Assembly: GCA_947488435.1 (NCBI GenBank)
Contig: CANKZG010000001.1
Coordinates: forward strand, 1,604,308 to 1,668,307
Origin: an uncultured Flavobacteriaceae bacterium
Lineage (GTDB): Bacteria > Bacteroidota > Bacteroidia > Flavobacteriales > Flavobacteriaceae
Direction: 5' to 3'
Length of the DNA: 64,000 bases
The position numbers and the translations under genes were made by a program. Position 1 is the stretch's first letter. Each line of letters starts with the position of its first letter. The notes under the pieces were generated by a model, which worked only from the letters and a program-made list of their open reading frames with translations, made no database searches and was not told the origin of the DNA. Positions 46,613 to 55,480 of the stretch are shown in pieces.

Positions 46613-47323
46613 ATGATTAAAGACAAAGTTAAACATGCCTATAATAAACTGGCCAAAAACTATAATAAATTAATTGACCATAAGCCTCATAATGCCTATT
46701 ACGACCGGCCAAATATGTTACGATTACTTGGAGAGGTAAAAGGAAAATTCATATTAGATGCGGCCTGTGGACCTGGGAAATATGCAGAAATATTACTTTC
46801 AAACGGAGCACATGTAAGTGGGTTTGATTTAAGTTCAGAAATGATAACTTATGCAAAGAAAAGAAATGGTAATCAAGGGACATTTTTTGTGCACGATCTG
46901 GAACAGCCGTTGCATATGTTTAAAGACCAATCTTTCGATATTGTAATATGTGCATTGGCGTTACATTATTTGGAAGATTGTTCTACTGCTATTCAAGAAT
47001 TTTGTAGGGTACTTAAAAAAAATGGACGATTGGTGATATCTATTGAACATCCTTTTTTTGAATATAATTATTATAAATCCAATGCATATTTCAAGAAGGA
47101 AGCTGTAAGTTGTACATGGAGGGGCTTTGGTTCACCCATTGAAGTTCATAGTTATCGAAGATCCCTTCAAGACTGCATACAACCACTAACGGCAAATGGA
47201 TTTTATATTGATGAATTGGTAGAACCTAAACCGGAACCAGAGTTCGAGAACTTAGACCCTAAACATTATAAGGAACTCAACGAATTTCCGGCTTTTATGT
47301 GTATTCGTGCGGTTAAACGCTAA
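46613..47323 (+). CDS. SAM-dependent methyltransferase, class I
   Basis: A 236-residue methyltransferase. Motif I FILDAACGPGKYAEIL (about 50-65) binds SAM, GFDLSSEMI gives the acidic loop at about 75, and DIVICALALHYLED (about 108) is the post-motif region. The type is that of UbiE/COQ5-like or methyltransferase-11 proteins. Substrate unknown. It has no export signal and appears monocistronic. Confidence 0.88.
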   Translation: MIKDKVKHAYNKLAKNYNKLIDHKPHNAYYDRPNMLRLLGEVKGKFILDAACGPGKYAEILLSNGAHVSGFDLSSEMITYAKKRNGNQGTFFVHDLEQPLHMFKDQSFDIVICALALHYLEDCSTAIQEFCRVLKKNGRLVISIEHPFFEYNYYKSNAYFKKEAVSCTWRGFGSPIEVHSYRRSLQDCIQPLTANGFYIDELVEPKPEPEFENLDPKHYKELNEFPAFMCIRAVKR

Positions 47324-47424
47324 TGATTTTAATCCAAATTTCTGTGCCAAGAAACGGTAACATGATAATTAATTATCTTTAGCTGGAGACAAAGACAAAA
47401 AACTAAAATTATTGGATTGCCTTT

Positions 47425-48858
47425 ATGAAAATAGTAAAAAGAATCCTCAAGCTGTTACTTATCTTGCTTTTAGTACTGGTAATTTCGGTTGTTTTGATCT
47501 TATTTATTGATAATAGAAAAACAGATTTTCTGGATATTGAAAAGGGTTCAGAATTCGCAAATAACTCCTACCTTATTACTCATGTAAATATTATTCCAAT
47601 GACGCAAGATACGGTGTTAAGGAATAAAATGGTATTAATTAAGAAAGGTGTTATTCATGCTATTTCGGATACTATTGATGAAAAAAATGTAACCGTTGTC
47701 GATGGGGAGAATCGGTATCTTTCTCCTGGATTGATGGATATGCACGTACACGTTTGGGATAAGTATGAGTTAGGATTATACCTTGCCAATGGCGTAACCA
47801 CAATTCGAAATCTATGGGGTATGCCGATGCATTTGCGCATGAAGAAGGAGATTAATAATGAAGAAATTCTGGCTCCTACTTTTTTAACAGCAGGGCCTAA
47901 ACTTACAGGACCTAATTATTTGGGAGATGATAATATTCAATTGCAAGATCCTGAAGAAGCCAGAGGAAAAGTTACTGCCTATAAAAACAGAGGCTATGAC
48001 TTTATTAAAACTTATAACGGACTAACCAGAGAATTGTATGATGCAATTCTAGAGCAATCCAAAATAGATATGATGGAAATTGCTGCGCATCCAAGTGCAG
48101 AAGTACCGTATTCCTATCATTTTAGACCCGAAATAGTATCCATTGAACATACCGAAGATATTGTACAACAACCGCTAAACTTTAAGCTAGACACTACTAA
48201 ATTGGATAGGGTAGTTGAAACCTATGGAAATACTCCCAATAGTTCGCACAGCCCCACGCTTACAGTGTATCATGATATCTACCGTATGCTTGTTGATGAT
48301 AAGGTATTGACTTCGGATGAAGTTCAGTTCATGAATCCTTTAATGCAGAAAACAGATAGTAAAGGACAGTTTGAGCGTTGGCAAAATGCCAAGCAAAAAA
48401 ATAATGCCATTGTAGCGAAGATTAAAAAACAACATGACTTTCACCTAAAGATCATCGGAAAATTGCATAGAAATAATGCCAAGATTGTTAGTAGTACAGA
48501 CGCAGGAATAGGTATTACTGTTCCCGGCTATGCTATACATAAAGAGTTTGCATTTTATAAAGAAGCTGGCTTATCGAACTATGAAATTCTTAAAACCGCT
48601 ACGGTGAATGCTTCCAAAGTTCATAAAGCCATGCATAACTTGGGAACTGTGGAGTCTGGGAAGCAGGCAAACCTTGTATTGACATTGAATAATCCTTTGG
48701 AAGATTTAGCAACCTTAAAGAAACCAGAAATGGTATTTGTAAAAGGAAGGAAATTAGACCGGGAGGTGTTAACTACTTTTGAATCTAAAGCTAAAAATCG
48801 CACAAATTTGCTAGCCACCACAATTCGGTATTTGGAATATTTGGTAGTGGAGAAGTAA
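47425..48858 (+). CDS. Membrane-anchored amidohydrolase
   Basis: A 477-residue amidohydrolase. A long N-terminal hydrophobic helix (about 8-29) anchors it. The metal-binding motif MDMHVHVWD (about 104-112, HxH) is present, with H in IAAHPSAE (about 219) and TDAGIGITVPG as the Asp site (about 358). QANLVLTLNNPLEDL near the end is typical of imidazolonepropionase/prolidase-like members. It probably acts on the outer face of the inner membrane. The TATCTTTA sequence at 47374-47381 may be its -7 box, with one mismatch. Confidence 0.88.
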   Translation: MKIVKRILKLLLILLLVLVISVVLILFIDNRKTDFLDIEKGSEFANNSYLITHVNIIPMTQDTVLRNKMVLIKKGVIHAISDTIDEKNVTVVDGENRYLSPGLMDMHVHVWDKYELGLYLANGVTTIRNLWGMPMHLRMKKEINNEEILAPTFLTAGPKLTGPNYLGDDNIQLQDPEEARGKVTAYKNRGYDFIKTYNGLTRELYDAILEQSKIDMMEIAAHPSAEVPYSYHFRPEIVSIEHTEDIVQQPLNFKLDTTKLDRVVETYGNTPNSSHSPTLTVYHDIYRMLVDDKVLTSDEVQFMNPLMQKTDSKGQFERWQNAKQKNNAIVAKIKKQHDFHLKIIGKLHRNNAKIVSSTDAGIGITVPGYAIHKEFAFYKEAGLSNYEILKTATVNASKVHKAMHNLGTVESGKQANLVLTLNNPLEDLATLKKPEMVFVKGRKLDREVLTTFESKAKNRTNLLATTIRYLEYLVVEK

Positions 48859-49006
48859 AGGTTTTAGCAGAATTTGCTGCCCATTGTTTGTTATAGAACT
48901 TCATGAATATTAATATATGTTATCCTTTAATTAATCTTCCTCCAAAGCCCAAACTCCTTGATAGTTTAAAGCCTTTCAAGATTATTGCAAAAAAAAAAGA
49001 AAATAC

Positions 49007-49696
49007 TCATTCCGAAAAAAGTTTCTTCAAATTATGCTTGTAGGTTTGTCCAATGGGAACCATATGTTCTGTGATAGTAATACGATTTCCCTCTATTGTT
49101 TTTATTTTATCGCAATTAATGATAAAAGATTTATGAACCCGTAAAAACGCTGATTCGGGAAGTAACTTTTCTAAGGCAGATATTTTTTCATGACTTATAA
49201 CGACTTCATTTGCTAAAAACACTTTGGTGTAATTTCCATACGCTTCAATAAATAAAATATCATCTGTGTGTAATTGATGTATTTTTTTATCTCCTTTTAA
49301 AAAAAAACGGGACTTCTTTTCTACAGATGTAGCAATCAAAGCTGAGTTTTGATAATTAACAACGGTATTCATGGCTTTTAAAAAGCGTTGAAGTGAAAAA
49401 GGTTTTAATAAATAATCCAGCACATTTAACTCATAACCTTCCAATGCAAATTCTTTATGCGCCGAAGTCACAATTACTTTAGGCGATTGCTGCATGGTTC
49501 TCAACAATTCAAAACCTGAGAGCGTTGGCATGTTAATATCCAGAAAGACTAAGTCAACATGATTATGCGTTAAAAAGGGTATCGCTTCAACCGCATCATA
49601 ACAGTTCCCCACTTTTTGTAAAAACGGTAATTTTTCACAATATCCCTCCAGAATACGATGGGCTATGGGTTCATCATCAATGATACAATACTTCAT
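49007..49696 (-). CDS. LytTR-family response regulator (third pair)
   Basis: A 229-residue regulator. Receiver motif CIIDDEP at the start and phosphoacceptor in LVFLDINMP (about 52). The LytTR domain (about 130-229) contains IEAYGNYTKVFLANE and LRVHKSFIINCDKI. Its start overlaps the stop of the sensor kinase gene by 4 nt, so it forms a pair with it. It probably controls nearby genes, but no LytTR site was identified. Confidence 0.94.
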   Translation of the reverse strand: MKYCIIDDEPIAHRILEGYCEKLPFLQKVGNCYDAVEAIPFLTHNHVDLVFLDINMPTLSGFELLRTMQQSPKVIVTSAHKEFALEGYELNVLDYLLKPFSLQRFLKAMNTVVNYQNSALIATSVEKKSRFFLKGDKKIHQLHTDDILFIEAYGNYTKVFLANEVVISHEKISALEKLLPESAFLRVHKSFIINCDKIKTIEGNRITITEHMVPIGQTYKHNLKKLFSE

Positions 49697-50808
49697 GCTA
49701 ATTTAAGGTTAAGTTGAACTTTATAAGTAGTGGCTTTCTTTTCAATCTTCAATGTATATTTTCTAGGATACAGATGCTCTAATCTCTTTTTTAGGTTTTC
49801 AAGACCAATCCCATTTGATTCATGTACCGCTAGTTGATTAAAGCTATTTTCAATATTAAAACAGAGTTGATTGCCTTCAGATTTCATTTGAAGACGAATA
49901 AAAGCATTCTTACGCATTTTTTCAACTCCATGTTTAAAAGCGTTCTCCAATAAAATTATAAATAGCAAAGGCGCAATTCTCATATTTGCTTTTATATCAT
50001 GAAGAAATTCAATTTCAACTTTCTTTTGATAACGAATTTTATGCAGTTCGATATAGTTTTCTAGATAATTAACTTCATCTTTTAATTGAACGGTATCTTC
50101 TTTTCCTTCATAAATCGTATACCGCATCATATCAGATAATTTTAAAACTACTTCAGGGGCGTCATCCGATTTTTCTACTACCAAACCGTATAAATTATTT
50201 AGGGTATTAAAGAAAAAATGTGGATTAATTTGACTTTTAAGCAATGCCAATTCAGCCTTTCCTTTATCTATTTTTAATGTTTTCAACCAGCGCCATTGTT
50301 CGTATACCCATAGAACTGCAAAAACGGGAATTGGAACTAGCATAAAGTTTGCAAAACTTCCACGGTCTTCCAATCCATAATCTGGAGTTGTTAAAAAAAG
50401 AAAGAGGTAGTACGATATTACTAATCCATATACCGAAAGAATTCCAACTTTATACTTTTTAAAAAATTGTGGAACAATGAGCTGCACAATACCTAGCCAA
50501 AATAGAATAAGCAATGGCACCGTAATAGGGTTGTTTGTGATTTTAATATAGTGATCTGCAAGTGCTGAAGCAAGCAATAGTGTTGTTAAAACAGCTATTT
50601 TATAAAAAGTAAATCGAGCTATTAAAAATGAAAAGATCAACCAACAACCTATAAAACTTAGCAAATTTAAGACGATAAAGAGTGGTGCAAAACCAACTGT
50701 TGAATCTTTAATAATTAAACCCGTTTGCATAAATACTAAAGCCAAAGCAATGGTAAGCAATCCACTTTGAATTTGGTTATTATAAGAGCGATGACAAAAA
50801 GAATTCAT
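49693..50808 (-). CDS. LytS-type membrane sensor histidine kinase
   Basis: A 371-residue kinase with about six membrane helices in the first 175 residues, no large extracytoplasmic domain, then a His_kinase segment KSQINPHFFFNTLNNLYGLV (about 209-228) and an HATPase domain (ILLENAFKHGVEKM, GIGLENLKKRLEHLYP). I start at 50808 because a TATCTTTG box at 50813-50820 lies directly before it; the frame reaches 50904. It overlaps the LytTR regulator gene by 4 nt. Confidence 0.9.
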   Translation of the reverse strand: MNSFCHRSYNNQIQSGLLTIALALVFMQTGLIIKDSTVGFAPLFIVLNLLSFIGCWLIFSFLIARFTFYKIAVLTTLLLASALADHYIKITNNPITVPLLILFWLGIVQLIVPQFFKKYKVGILSVYGLVISYYLFLFLTTPDYGLEDRGSFANFMLVPIPVFAVLWVYEQWRWLKTLKIDKGKAELALLKSQINPHFFFNTLNNLYGLVVEKSDDAPEVVLKLSDMMRYTIYEGKEDTVQLKDEVNYLENYIELHKIRYQKKVEIEFLHDIKANMRIAPLLFIILLENAFKHGVEKMRKNAFIRLQMKSEGNQLCFNIENSFNQLAVHESNGIGLENLKKRLEHLYPRKYTLKIEKKATTYKVQLNLKLA

Positions 50809-50812
50809 GAAG

Positions 50813-50820
50813 CAAAGATA
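50813..50820 (-). promoter_or_regulatory. TATCTTTG -7 box at the kinase gene, possible leaderless start
   Basis: An exact TAnnTTTG on the minus strand, ending only 4 nt before the ATG at 50808. A TGG lies at the -33 distance instead of TTG. If used, the mRNA would begin at or next to the start codon. Confidence 0.45.
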
Positions 50821-50961
50821 AAATTCCTTGTACCTAGTTCCCAGCTTTTTGATATACACTAAGACTTTTGAGTCAAACTTGTCCTTTTTTTTGTCGAATC
50901 GCATTGTCTTTCAATTCTTAAGAATGTGTGTTAGTTTTCTAAAGGTTTATCAAAATTAATT

Positions 50962-50990
50962 TTGGATCCTTTCAGTCGCCATTAGGTTTG
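50962..50990 (+). promoter_or_regulatory. Bacteroidota-type promoter of the tandem hydrolase operon
   Basis: TTG at 50962-50964, 18 nt, then TAGGTTTG at 50983-50990. The expected transcription start near 50997 is 8 nt before the ATG at 51005. Confidence 0.6.
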
Positions 50991-51004
50991 CGGTAACAAA
51001 TCAA

Positions 51005-52102
51005 ATGCGAATTATTATGAGCACTATCATAAAATTTTTAAAATGGATCGGTTTGTCGATCGGATTACTATTGGTAATCATCATTGTGACGGGTTTAATA
51101 TTTCGACTATTTAGTTCCACACCACAACCTCCAGGAGAACTTGTTGATATTGGGGGTTTTAAATTACACATCAATAGTACTGGAGAAAAAAATAAACTGC
51201 CAACCTTAGTTATTGAAGGAGGAAATGGCATGGCTAGTGAATACTATCACTGGTTGAGTGAGGAGCTCAAAGATCACATGAGAGTTGTACGTTATGACAG
51301 AGCTGGAATAGGATATAGTGATGTTAGTAATACGTCACGAGATCCCGAAACTATAGCTCACGAGTTGCATGCACTATTAGAACAGGCAGGAGAATCCCCA
51401 CCATATATTTTGGCGGGACACTCGTTAGGAGGACCTTATGTTCGGGTATTTACAGAACTCTATCCTGACGAAGTAGTTGCTTTATTTTTATTGGACACTA
51501 CACATCCTGATCGTGCTGAACGGATAAAATCGATCCCTTCAAAATCTTCCCTAAAGTTCAAATCAATGGTTTGGATGTATGATTTTCAATCGGTGTTGGG
51601 AGACCTTGGAATTCTAATGCTATACGATAAGCTTATGGGCCCCATACTACATCGGGAAATGGAAGGGTTGCCGGATGAAATTAACCGAAATACCGTAGCT
51701 TTTTTAAATAACGGGAAATACGTTCGCGCTATAGGAAAAGAATTAGAACAATATCATACCACTTTAGAACGTGCAGGACGGGTAAATGACTTTGGGAGTT
51801 TACCCATTAGAGTATTTACGAATGCCCTACGTAAAATTCCAGATGACGCTTATAACAAATACCTCAATAGAGGCATAGATCTTCGAGAGCAGCAGGGAGA
51901 AAGTATGAAAATGCAAAAAGAACTAACCGAGCTTTCTACCAATGGAAAGATAACAATGTTAGATGGTGATCATCTAACCATATTCACCAAAAAAGAAAAT
52001 GCCACTATCATCTGTAAATCAATAATTCAACTCTCAGAAGAATTGCAGTCCGATTTATCGAAACAAAATACGGTTAATCCATCTAAAAAAATAATTGAAT
52101 GA
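51005..52102 (+). CDS. Alpha/beta hydrolase, first of a tandem pair
   Basis: A 365-residue hydrolase with an N-terminal membrane anchor (about 12-35). Core motifs: IEGGNGMASEYYHWL (about 70-84, oxyanion region), the nucleophile elbow GHSLGGPYVRVF (about 138-149), and a late His in LDGDHLTIFTKKENA (about 322). It is closely related to the next gene (shared PQPP/G..VDxGxxxLHI, RYDRAGIGYSD and FTKKENA segments), so they are a duplication. Its stop overlaps the next start by 4 nt. Start 51017 is also possible. Substrate unknown. Confidence 0.87.
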   Translation: MRIIMSTIIKFLKWIGLSIGLLLVIIIVTGLIFRLFSSTPQPPGELVDIGGFKLHINSTGEKNKLPTLVIEGGNGMASEYYHWLSEELKDHMRVVRYDRAGIGYSDVSNTSRDPETIAHELHALLEQAGESPPYILAGHSLGGPYVRVFTELYPDEVVALFLLDTTHPDRAERIKSIPSKSSLKFKSMVWMYDFQSVLGDLGILMLYDKLMGPILHREMEGLPDEINRNTVAFLNNGKYVRAIGKELEQYHTTLERAGRVNDFGSLPIRVFTNALRKIPDDAYNKYLNRGIDLREQQGESMKMQKELTELSTNGKITMLDGDHLTIFTKKENATIICKSIIQLSEELQSDLSKQNTVNPSKKIIE

Positions 52103-53112
52103 AATCACTGAAGAAAATACTAAAATGGACGGGAATATCCTTTATGTCGCTACTCTTGTTGATTACAATTTCTGGATTGGTTTATCGCTTACTTATGCCG
52201 GAACCGCTGCAGCCCTTAGGAAAAATGGTAGATATGGGCAACTATCAACTGCATATAGTTAGTGCTGGTGAAAAAAGTAATAAACCTACTTTGGTGATTG
52301 AAAGTGGTGGAGGGTTGACTACAGAATTTTATCACTGGCTAAGTGAAGGCCTTAAAGATAGCATGCGAGTTGTTCGTTACGACAGAATTGGAATAAATCA
52401 CAGCGACGAAATTACCGCCCCTCGCGATCCTGAGACTGTTGCCCGGAGGTTACATACATTGTTACGAAATGCTGGAGAATCCCCACCGTATGTTATGATG
52501 GGGCATTCAACCGGTGGGCCTCAAATCAGAGTGTTTACGGAGTTATTTCCTAACGAAGTAAAGGCTATGTTTTTTGTAGATGCTACGCATCCAGATCATG
52601 TTGTTCGCTATAACGCACCTAAAAAAAATTCCTTTAAATACAAGGGGTATTTGGCCACGATAGAATTGCAAGCTATTTTATGCGATCTTGGTGTTTTTTC
52701 ATTGTTCGATACGCTTTTCGGAACCCCTTATTTTGGTGAAGGTCTCCCTGATGAAATGAACCAACGCATAAAAGAACAATTTCAAATCGGAAAAACGTTC
52801 AGAGCCTACAAAAAGGAAACCGAATGTTACTACACTACTTTGGAGCGCTCAGCTAAGATGGAAAATTTTGGAACATTACCTATAAGAACTTTCCATGCTA
52901 TATCACCAGATACGGAATGGAGAAGGGAGTACGATAAAAAAGTTCATGAACGGATTAAGTTATATGGAAAGCACAAAGAATATGCTGAGTTATCTACAAA
53001 TGGAAAAAGTATTGAAATCTTTGGAAATCATATTTCTATTTTCACTAAAAAAGAGAATGCAGCGATTATTTGCAAAGAAGTGATTCAAGTTCTAAAGGAA
53101 ATAGCGCACTAA
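52099..53112 (+). CDS. Alpha/beta hydrolase, second of a tandem pair
   Basis: A 337-residue paralogue of the preceding protein. It has a membrane anchor (about 8-30), IESGGGLTTEFYHWL in the oxyanion region, the nucleophile elbow GHSTGGPQIRVF (about 136-147) and a C-terminal GNHISIFTKKENAAII with the catalytic His. It overlaps the upstream gene by ATGA, so the two are translated together. The duplication is ancient enough that the middle lids (about 175-260) differ. Confidence 0.87.
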   Translation: MKSLKKILKWTGISFMSLLLLITISGLVYRLLMPEPLQPLGKMVDMGNYQLHIVSAGEKSNKPTLVIESGGGLTTEFYHWLSEGLKDSMRVVRYDRIGINHSDEITAPRDPETVARRLHTLLRNAGESPPYVMMGHSTGGPQIRVFTELFPNEVKAMFFVDATHPDHVVRYNAPKKNSFKYKGYLATIELQAILCDLGVFSLFDTLFGTPYFGEGLPDEMNQRIKEQFQIGKTFRAYKKETECYYTTLERSAKMENFGTLPIRTFHAISPDTEWRREYDKKVHERIKLYGKHKEYAELSTNGKSIEIFGNHISIFTKKENAAIICKEVIQVLKEIAH

Positions 53113-53126
53113 ATGCGCAGCTAGAT

Positions 53127-53801
53127 TTATTTCCAACTTACGATATCTTTTAAATCTCTTCTAGATTTTGGGCGAGCTGGCTCTCCTTTTCTATATCCAA
53201 AGGCAACCATATACGATAAACCATATTTATCTGTGTCAATATCAAACTTTTTCTTTAAAAGAGCTTCTGCTTTTTCTTCATGAAACCCTTCAATAGGGCA
53301 AGAGTCTATTCCTATTAAAGCTGCAGAAGTCATCATATTTGCTAATGCTATATAGGTTTGCTTTGAAGCCCAATCAAAAAGTTTTTTATCGGTATCTAAA
53401 TTGAAATCACTTTCCTGAAATTCTCTATAGAATTTTGAGTACATTTTAATCACATCGTCAGGAAATTGTTTTACATCCTTCATCATATGCATAATGTATT
53501 CAGAATTCCATTTTGTTAGGGGTGCTTTCATGCTCAAACCTAAAATAAAATGACTTGCGGTATCTAACTTTAATGGTGCTCCCCAAGCTACAGGTTTTAA
53601 TAATTCTCTTAATGTTTTATTTTGAACAACTACAAAGTGCCATGGTTCAAATCCAAAAGAACTCGGGGATAAATTAGCGGTTTGAAGAATGTAATTGATG
53701 TTTTCGTCAGATACTGTTTTAGTGACATCAAATTCTTTACACGCATGTCTAAACTGAAAAGCTTTTAAAATATCCTTTTTATCAAAATCAGGTCTACTCA
53801 T
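53127..53801 (-). CDS. NAD(P)H-dependent nitroreductase-family oxidoreductase
   Basis: A 224-residue FMN-binding nitroreductase-fold protein, close to the NfsB/HypO/YodC type. RHACKEFDV near the start is the FMN-phosphate-binding region, QTANLSPSSFGFEPWHFVVV (about 48-67) is the usual core, and IDSCPIEGFHEEKAEALL and FGYRKGEPARPKSRR lie near the end. It is divergent from an HxlR-family regulator, with interleaved promoters between them. By analogy with B. subtilis it probably detoxifies quinones, nitro compounds or azo compounds. Confidence 0.93.
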   Translation of the reverse strand: MSRPDFDKKDILKAFQFRHACKEFDVTKTVSDENINYILQTANLSPSSFGFEPWHFVVVQNKTLRELLKPVAWGAPLKLDTASHFILGLSMKAPLTKWNSEYIMHMMKDVKQFPDDVIKMYSKFYREFQESDFNLDTDKKLFDWASKQTYIALANMMTSAALIGIDSCPIEGFHEEKAEALLKKKFDIDTDKYGLSYMVAFGYRKGEPARPKSRRDLKDIVSWK

Positions 53802-53816
53802 TGATTTATTTTTTAT

Positions 53817-53833
53817 ACTATAATTATTATAGT
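53817..53833. promoter_or_regulatory. Palindromic operator candidate (nitroreductase side)
   Basis: A 17-bp inverted repeat, ACTATAAT-T-ATTATAGT, lies between the nitroreductase start and its -7 box. Spacing and symmetry suit an HxlR/DUF24 dimer site; the known YodB site TACTATTTGTAATAGTA (from memory) looks similar in its outer arms. Confidence 0.5.
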
Positions 53834-53863
53834 TACAAACTTAAATATAGTTTTTTACCTTTG
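53833..53863 (+). promoter_or_regulatory. Promoter of the HxlR regulator gene
   Basis: TTA at 53833-53835, 20 nt, then the exact -7 box TACCTTTG at 53856-53863. The -33 is TTA, not TTG. It overlaps the minus-strand -7 box of the nitroreductase gene. Confidence 0.55.
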
Positions 53864-53866
53864 CAA
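53836..53866 (-). promoter_or_regulatory. Promoter of the nitroreductase gene
   Basis: On the minus strand TTG (53864-53866), 19 nt, then TAAGTTTG (53836-53843), an exact match in both elements. The expected start is 28 nt or so before the ATG at 53801. Confidence 0.65.
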
Positions 53867-53883
53867 TAACGGTCAAAAATGAT

Positions 53884-53891
53884 AGTATACT
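53884..53891. promoter_or_regulatory. Palindrome next to HxlR start, operator candidate
   Basis: The perfect 8-bp palindrome AGTATACT lies 3 bp before the HxlR ATG, within gATAGTATACtttt. Together with the inverted repeat at 53817 it frames the two promoters. Confidence 0.35.
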
Positions 53892-53894
53892 TTT

Positions 53895-54251
53895 ATGGAA
53901 GTAAAGCAAACTAAAGTACTAAAATTTAGAGGTAATGAATATCCTTGTTGCGCTAGTTTAACCATGGGAATTATTGGCGGTAAATGGAAAACAGTAATTC
54001 TATACCATTTAAACGGTAGAACGCTACGATATAATGAGTTAAGAAAGGAAATGCCAACGGTTACCGAAAGAACGTTAAGTTTGCAATTAAAGGCATTGGA
54101 GCAGGATGGTTTAATTAAAAGAAAAGTTTATACCTCAAAGCCACCTTTAAAAGTAGAATATTCATTGACAGATTTCGGAAAAACGTTAACTCCTGTAATC
54201 AAATCCATTGCAGATTGGGGAGATTACGTTGTAGCGCAATGTTCTAAATAA
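53895..54251 (+). CDS. HxlR/DUF24-family redox regulator
   Basis: A 118-residue winged-helix regulator. The N-terminal cysteines C18-C19 (NEYPCCASL) sit where DUF24 sensors such as YodB, CatR and HypR carry their redox cysteine; C116 is near the end. GGKWKTVILYHL and MPTVTERTLSLQLKALEQDGLI are the recognition region, and KVEYSLTDFGKTL is typical of the family. It probably senses quinone or disulfide stress and controls itself and the divergent nitroreductase gene. Confidence 0.92.
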   Translation: MEVKQTKVLKFRGNEYPCCASLTMGIIGGKWKTVILYHLNGRTLRYNELRKEMPTVTERTLSLQLKALEQDGLIKRKVYTSKPPLKVEYSLTDFGKTLTPVIKSIADWGDYVVAQCSK

Positions 54252-54444
54252 TTTTTTGCTAACGACCAATGCGTGAATATAGGGAAGTAAATTAGTTCTC
54301 CATTGACAATAAATAATAGAAAAGCGCAAACTACATTGTTTACGCTTATCGTACTTATTTTTATCTGTGTTGTTAAACATTGATCTTTTCAATACAACCA
54401 AGATGTAGAATTTCTATCCTACCAAAAAAGCAATAGTCTTTGAT

Positions 54445-54798
54445 TTAAGCTCCGTAATAAAATTTTTCTTTGATGATTTTACCATCTTTCCATTCTTGAA
54501 GAGCAACTTGCGTATAATTTTTTACACCCCAATCTTTATGAGTATAATCAAAATGCCATTCAACCATGGTCGTATTTTCACCAACGGCAACATTAAGCGG
54601 TTGTGCCCCTCTAAATTCTGTAATAGCACCAAAGAAATCTTCTTCTCGCTTTCTGTTAGCGACCTTTCCAACTATTTGTGGATTGTCATTTTCCTGCATT
54701 ACCACATCATCATGATAAAATTGGTCAAAAGCATCTAAGGCTTTTCCTTGAAGAATCATGTCATTAATTGTGCTGATTTTTTCTAATAATGTATCCAT
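54445..54798 (-). CDS. NTF2-like / SnoaL-like protein
   Basis: A 117-residue protein of the NTF2-like fold. The pattern ISTINDMILQGKALDAFDQFYHDDVVMQEN (about 6-35) and the C-terminal VALQEWKDGKIIKEKFYYG are the usual SnoaL-like ends. No catalytic residues can be named. It lies between the HxlR gene and the Crp/Fnr gene and has no close partner. Function unknown. Confidence 0.85.
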   Translation of the reverse strand: MDTLLEKISTINDMILQGKALDAFDQFYHDDVVMQENDNPQIVGKVANRKREEDFFGAITEFRGAQPLNVAVGENTTMVEWHFDYTHKDWGVKNYTQVALQEWKDGKIIKEKFYYGA

Positions 54799-54894
54799 CT
54801 TTTTATGTTTTAATGTTATGATACAAATCTCCGAAACAGGGAAAGCCTAAAAAATGAACTAGAATATAAAATGAAGTTAAACTAGATTAATATT

Positions 54895-55479
54895 TTATTG
54901 TTCTTGTATGAGCTGACTCTTTATTTTACTTAAAAATTCTTTGGTGATACCTAAGTAAGAAGCAATCATGTACTGCGGTACCCGTTGCTCTATTTTGGGA
55001 TAGGTTTGCTTAAAAATGGTATATCGTTCCTTTGCATCCAAACTAAAATTTCGGATGATTCGCTTTTGAGATGCTACAAACGCGCGTTCCACAATTTTTC
55101 TGAATAGTCGCTCCAGTTTTGGAATTTCAGTATATAACTCCTCAAGGTTTTCATAACTAAATTGTACCAATTGGGTGTTTTCTAAACATTGCACGTTAAA
55201 ATCTGCTGGTGTTTGAGTTATAAAACTGCCTAAATCAGATGTCCACCAATCATCTATAGAGAACATAACGATGTGTTCTTGCCCCTCCACATCCATATAA
55301 AATGTTTTAGTACAACCAGAAATAATGAAATTAACACTTTTACAAACATCACCTTGTTGAATGATATATTGATTTTTTAAATAAACACGAGGTTTTATTT
55401 TAGCGAGTAGCAACGTTTCTTCTTCGGATGTTAATGCAATATATTTTTTAAGGTAGTTTAGAAAGGGTTTGTTATTCAT
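54895..55479 (-). CDS. Crp/Fnr-family transcriptional regulator
   Basis: A 194-residue regulator from the ATG at 55479. A cNMP-binding-like N-terminal domain (about 25-115) is followed by a C-terminal region with AKERYTIFKQTYPKIEQRVPQYMIASYLGITKEFLSKI, a helix-turn-helix of the atypical Crp/Fnr group common in flavobacteria. No FNR-type cysteine cluster is visible, so it is not an oxygen sensor of that kind. Its start lies 1 bp after the preceding DUF695 gene stop, so the two are an operon. Confidence 0.85.
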   Translation of the reverse strand: MNNKPFLNYLKKYIALTSEEETLLLAKIKPRVYLKNQYIIQQGDVCKSVNFIISGCTKTFYMDVEGQEHIVMFSIDDWWTSDLGSFITQTPADFNVQCLENTQLVQFSYENLEELYTEIPKLERLFRKIVERAFVASQKRIIRNFSLDAKERYTIFKQTYPKIEQRVPQYMIASYLGITKEFLSKIKSQLIQEQ

Positions 55480-55480
55480 T

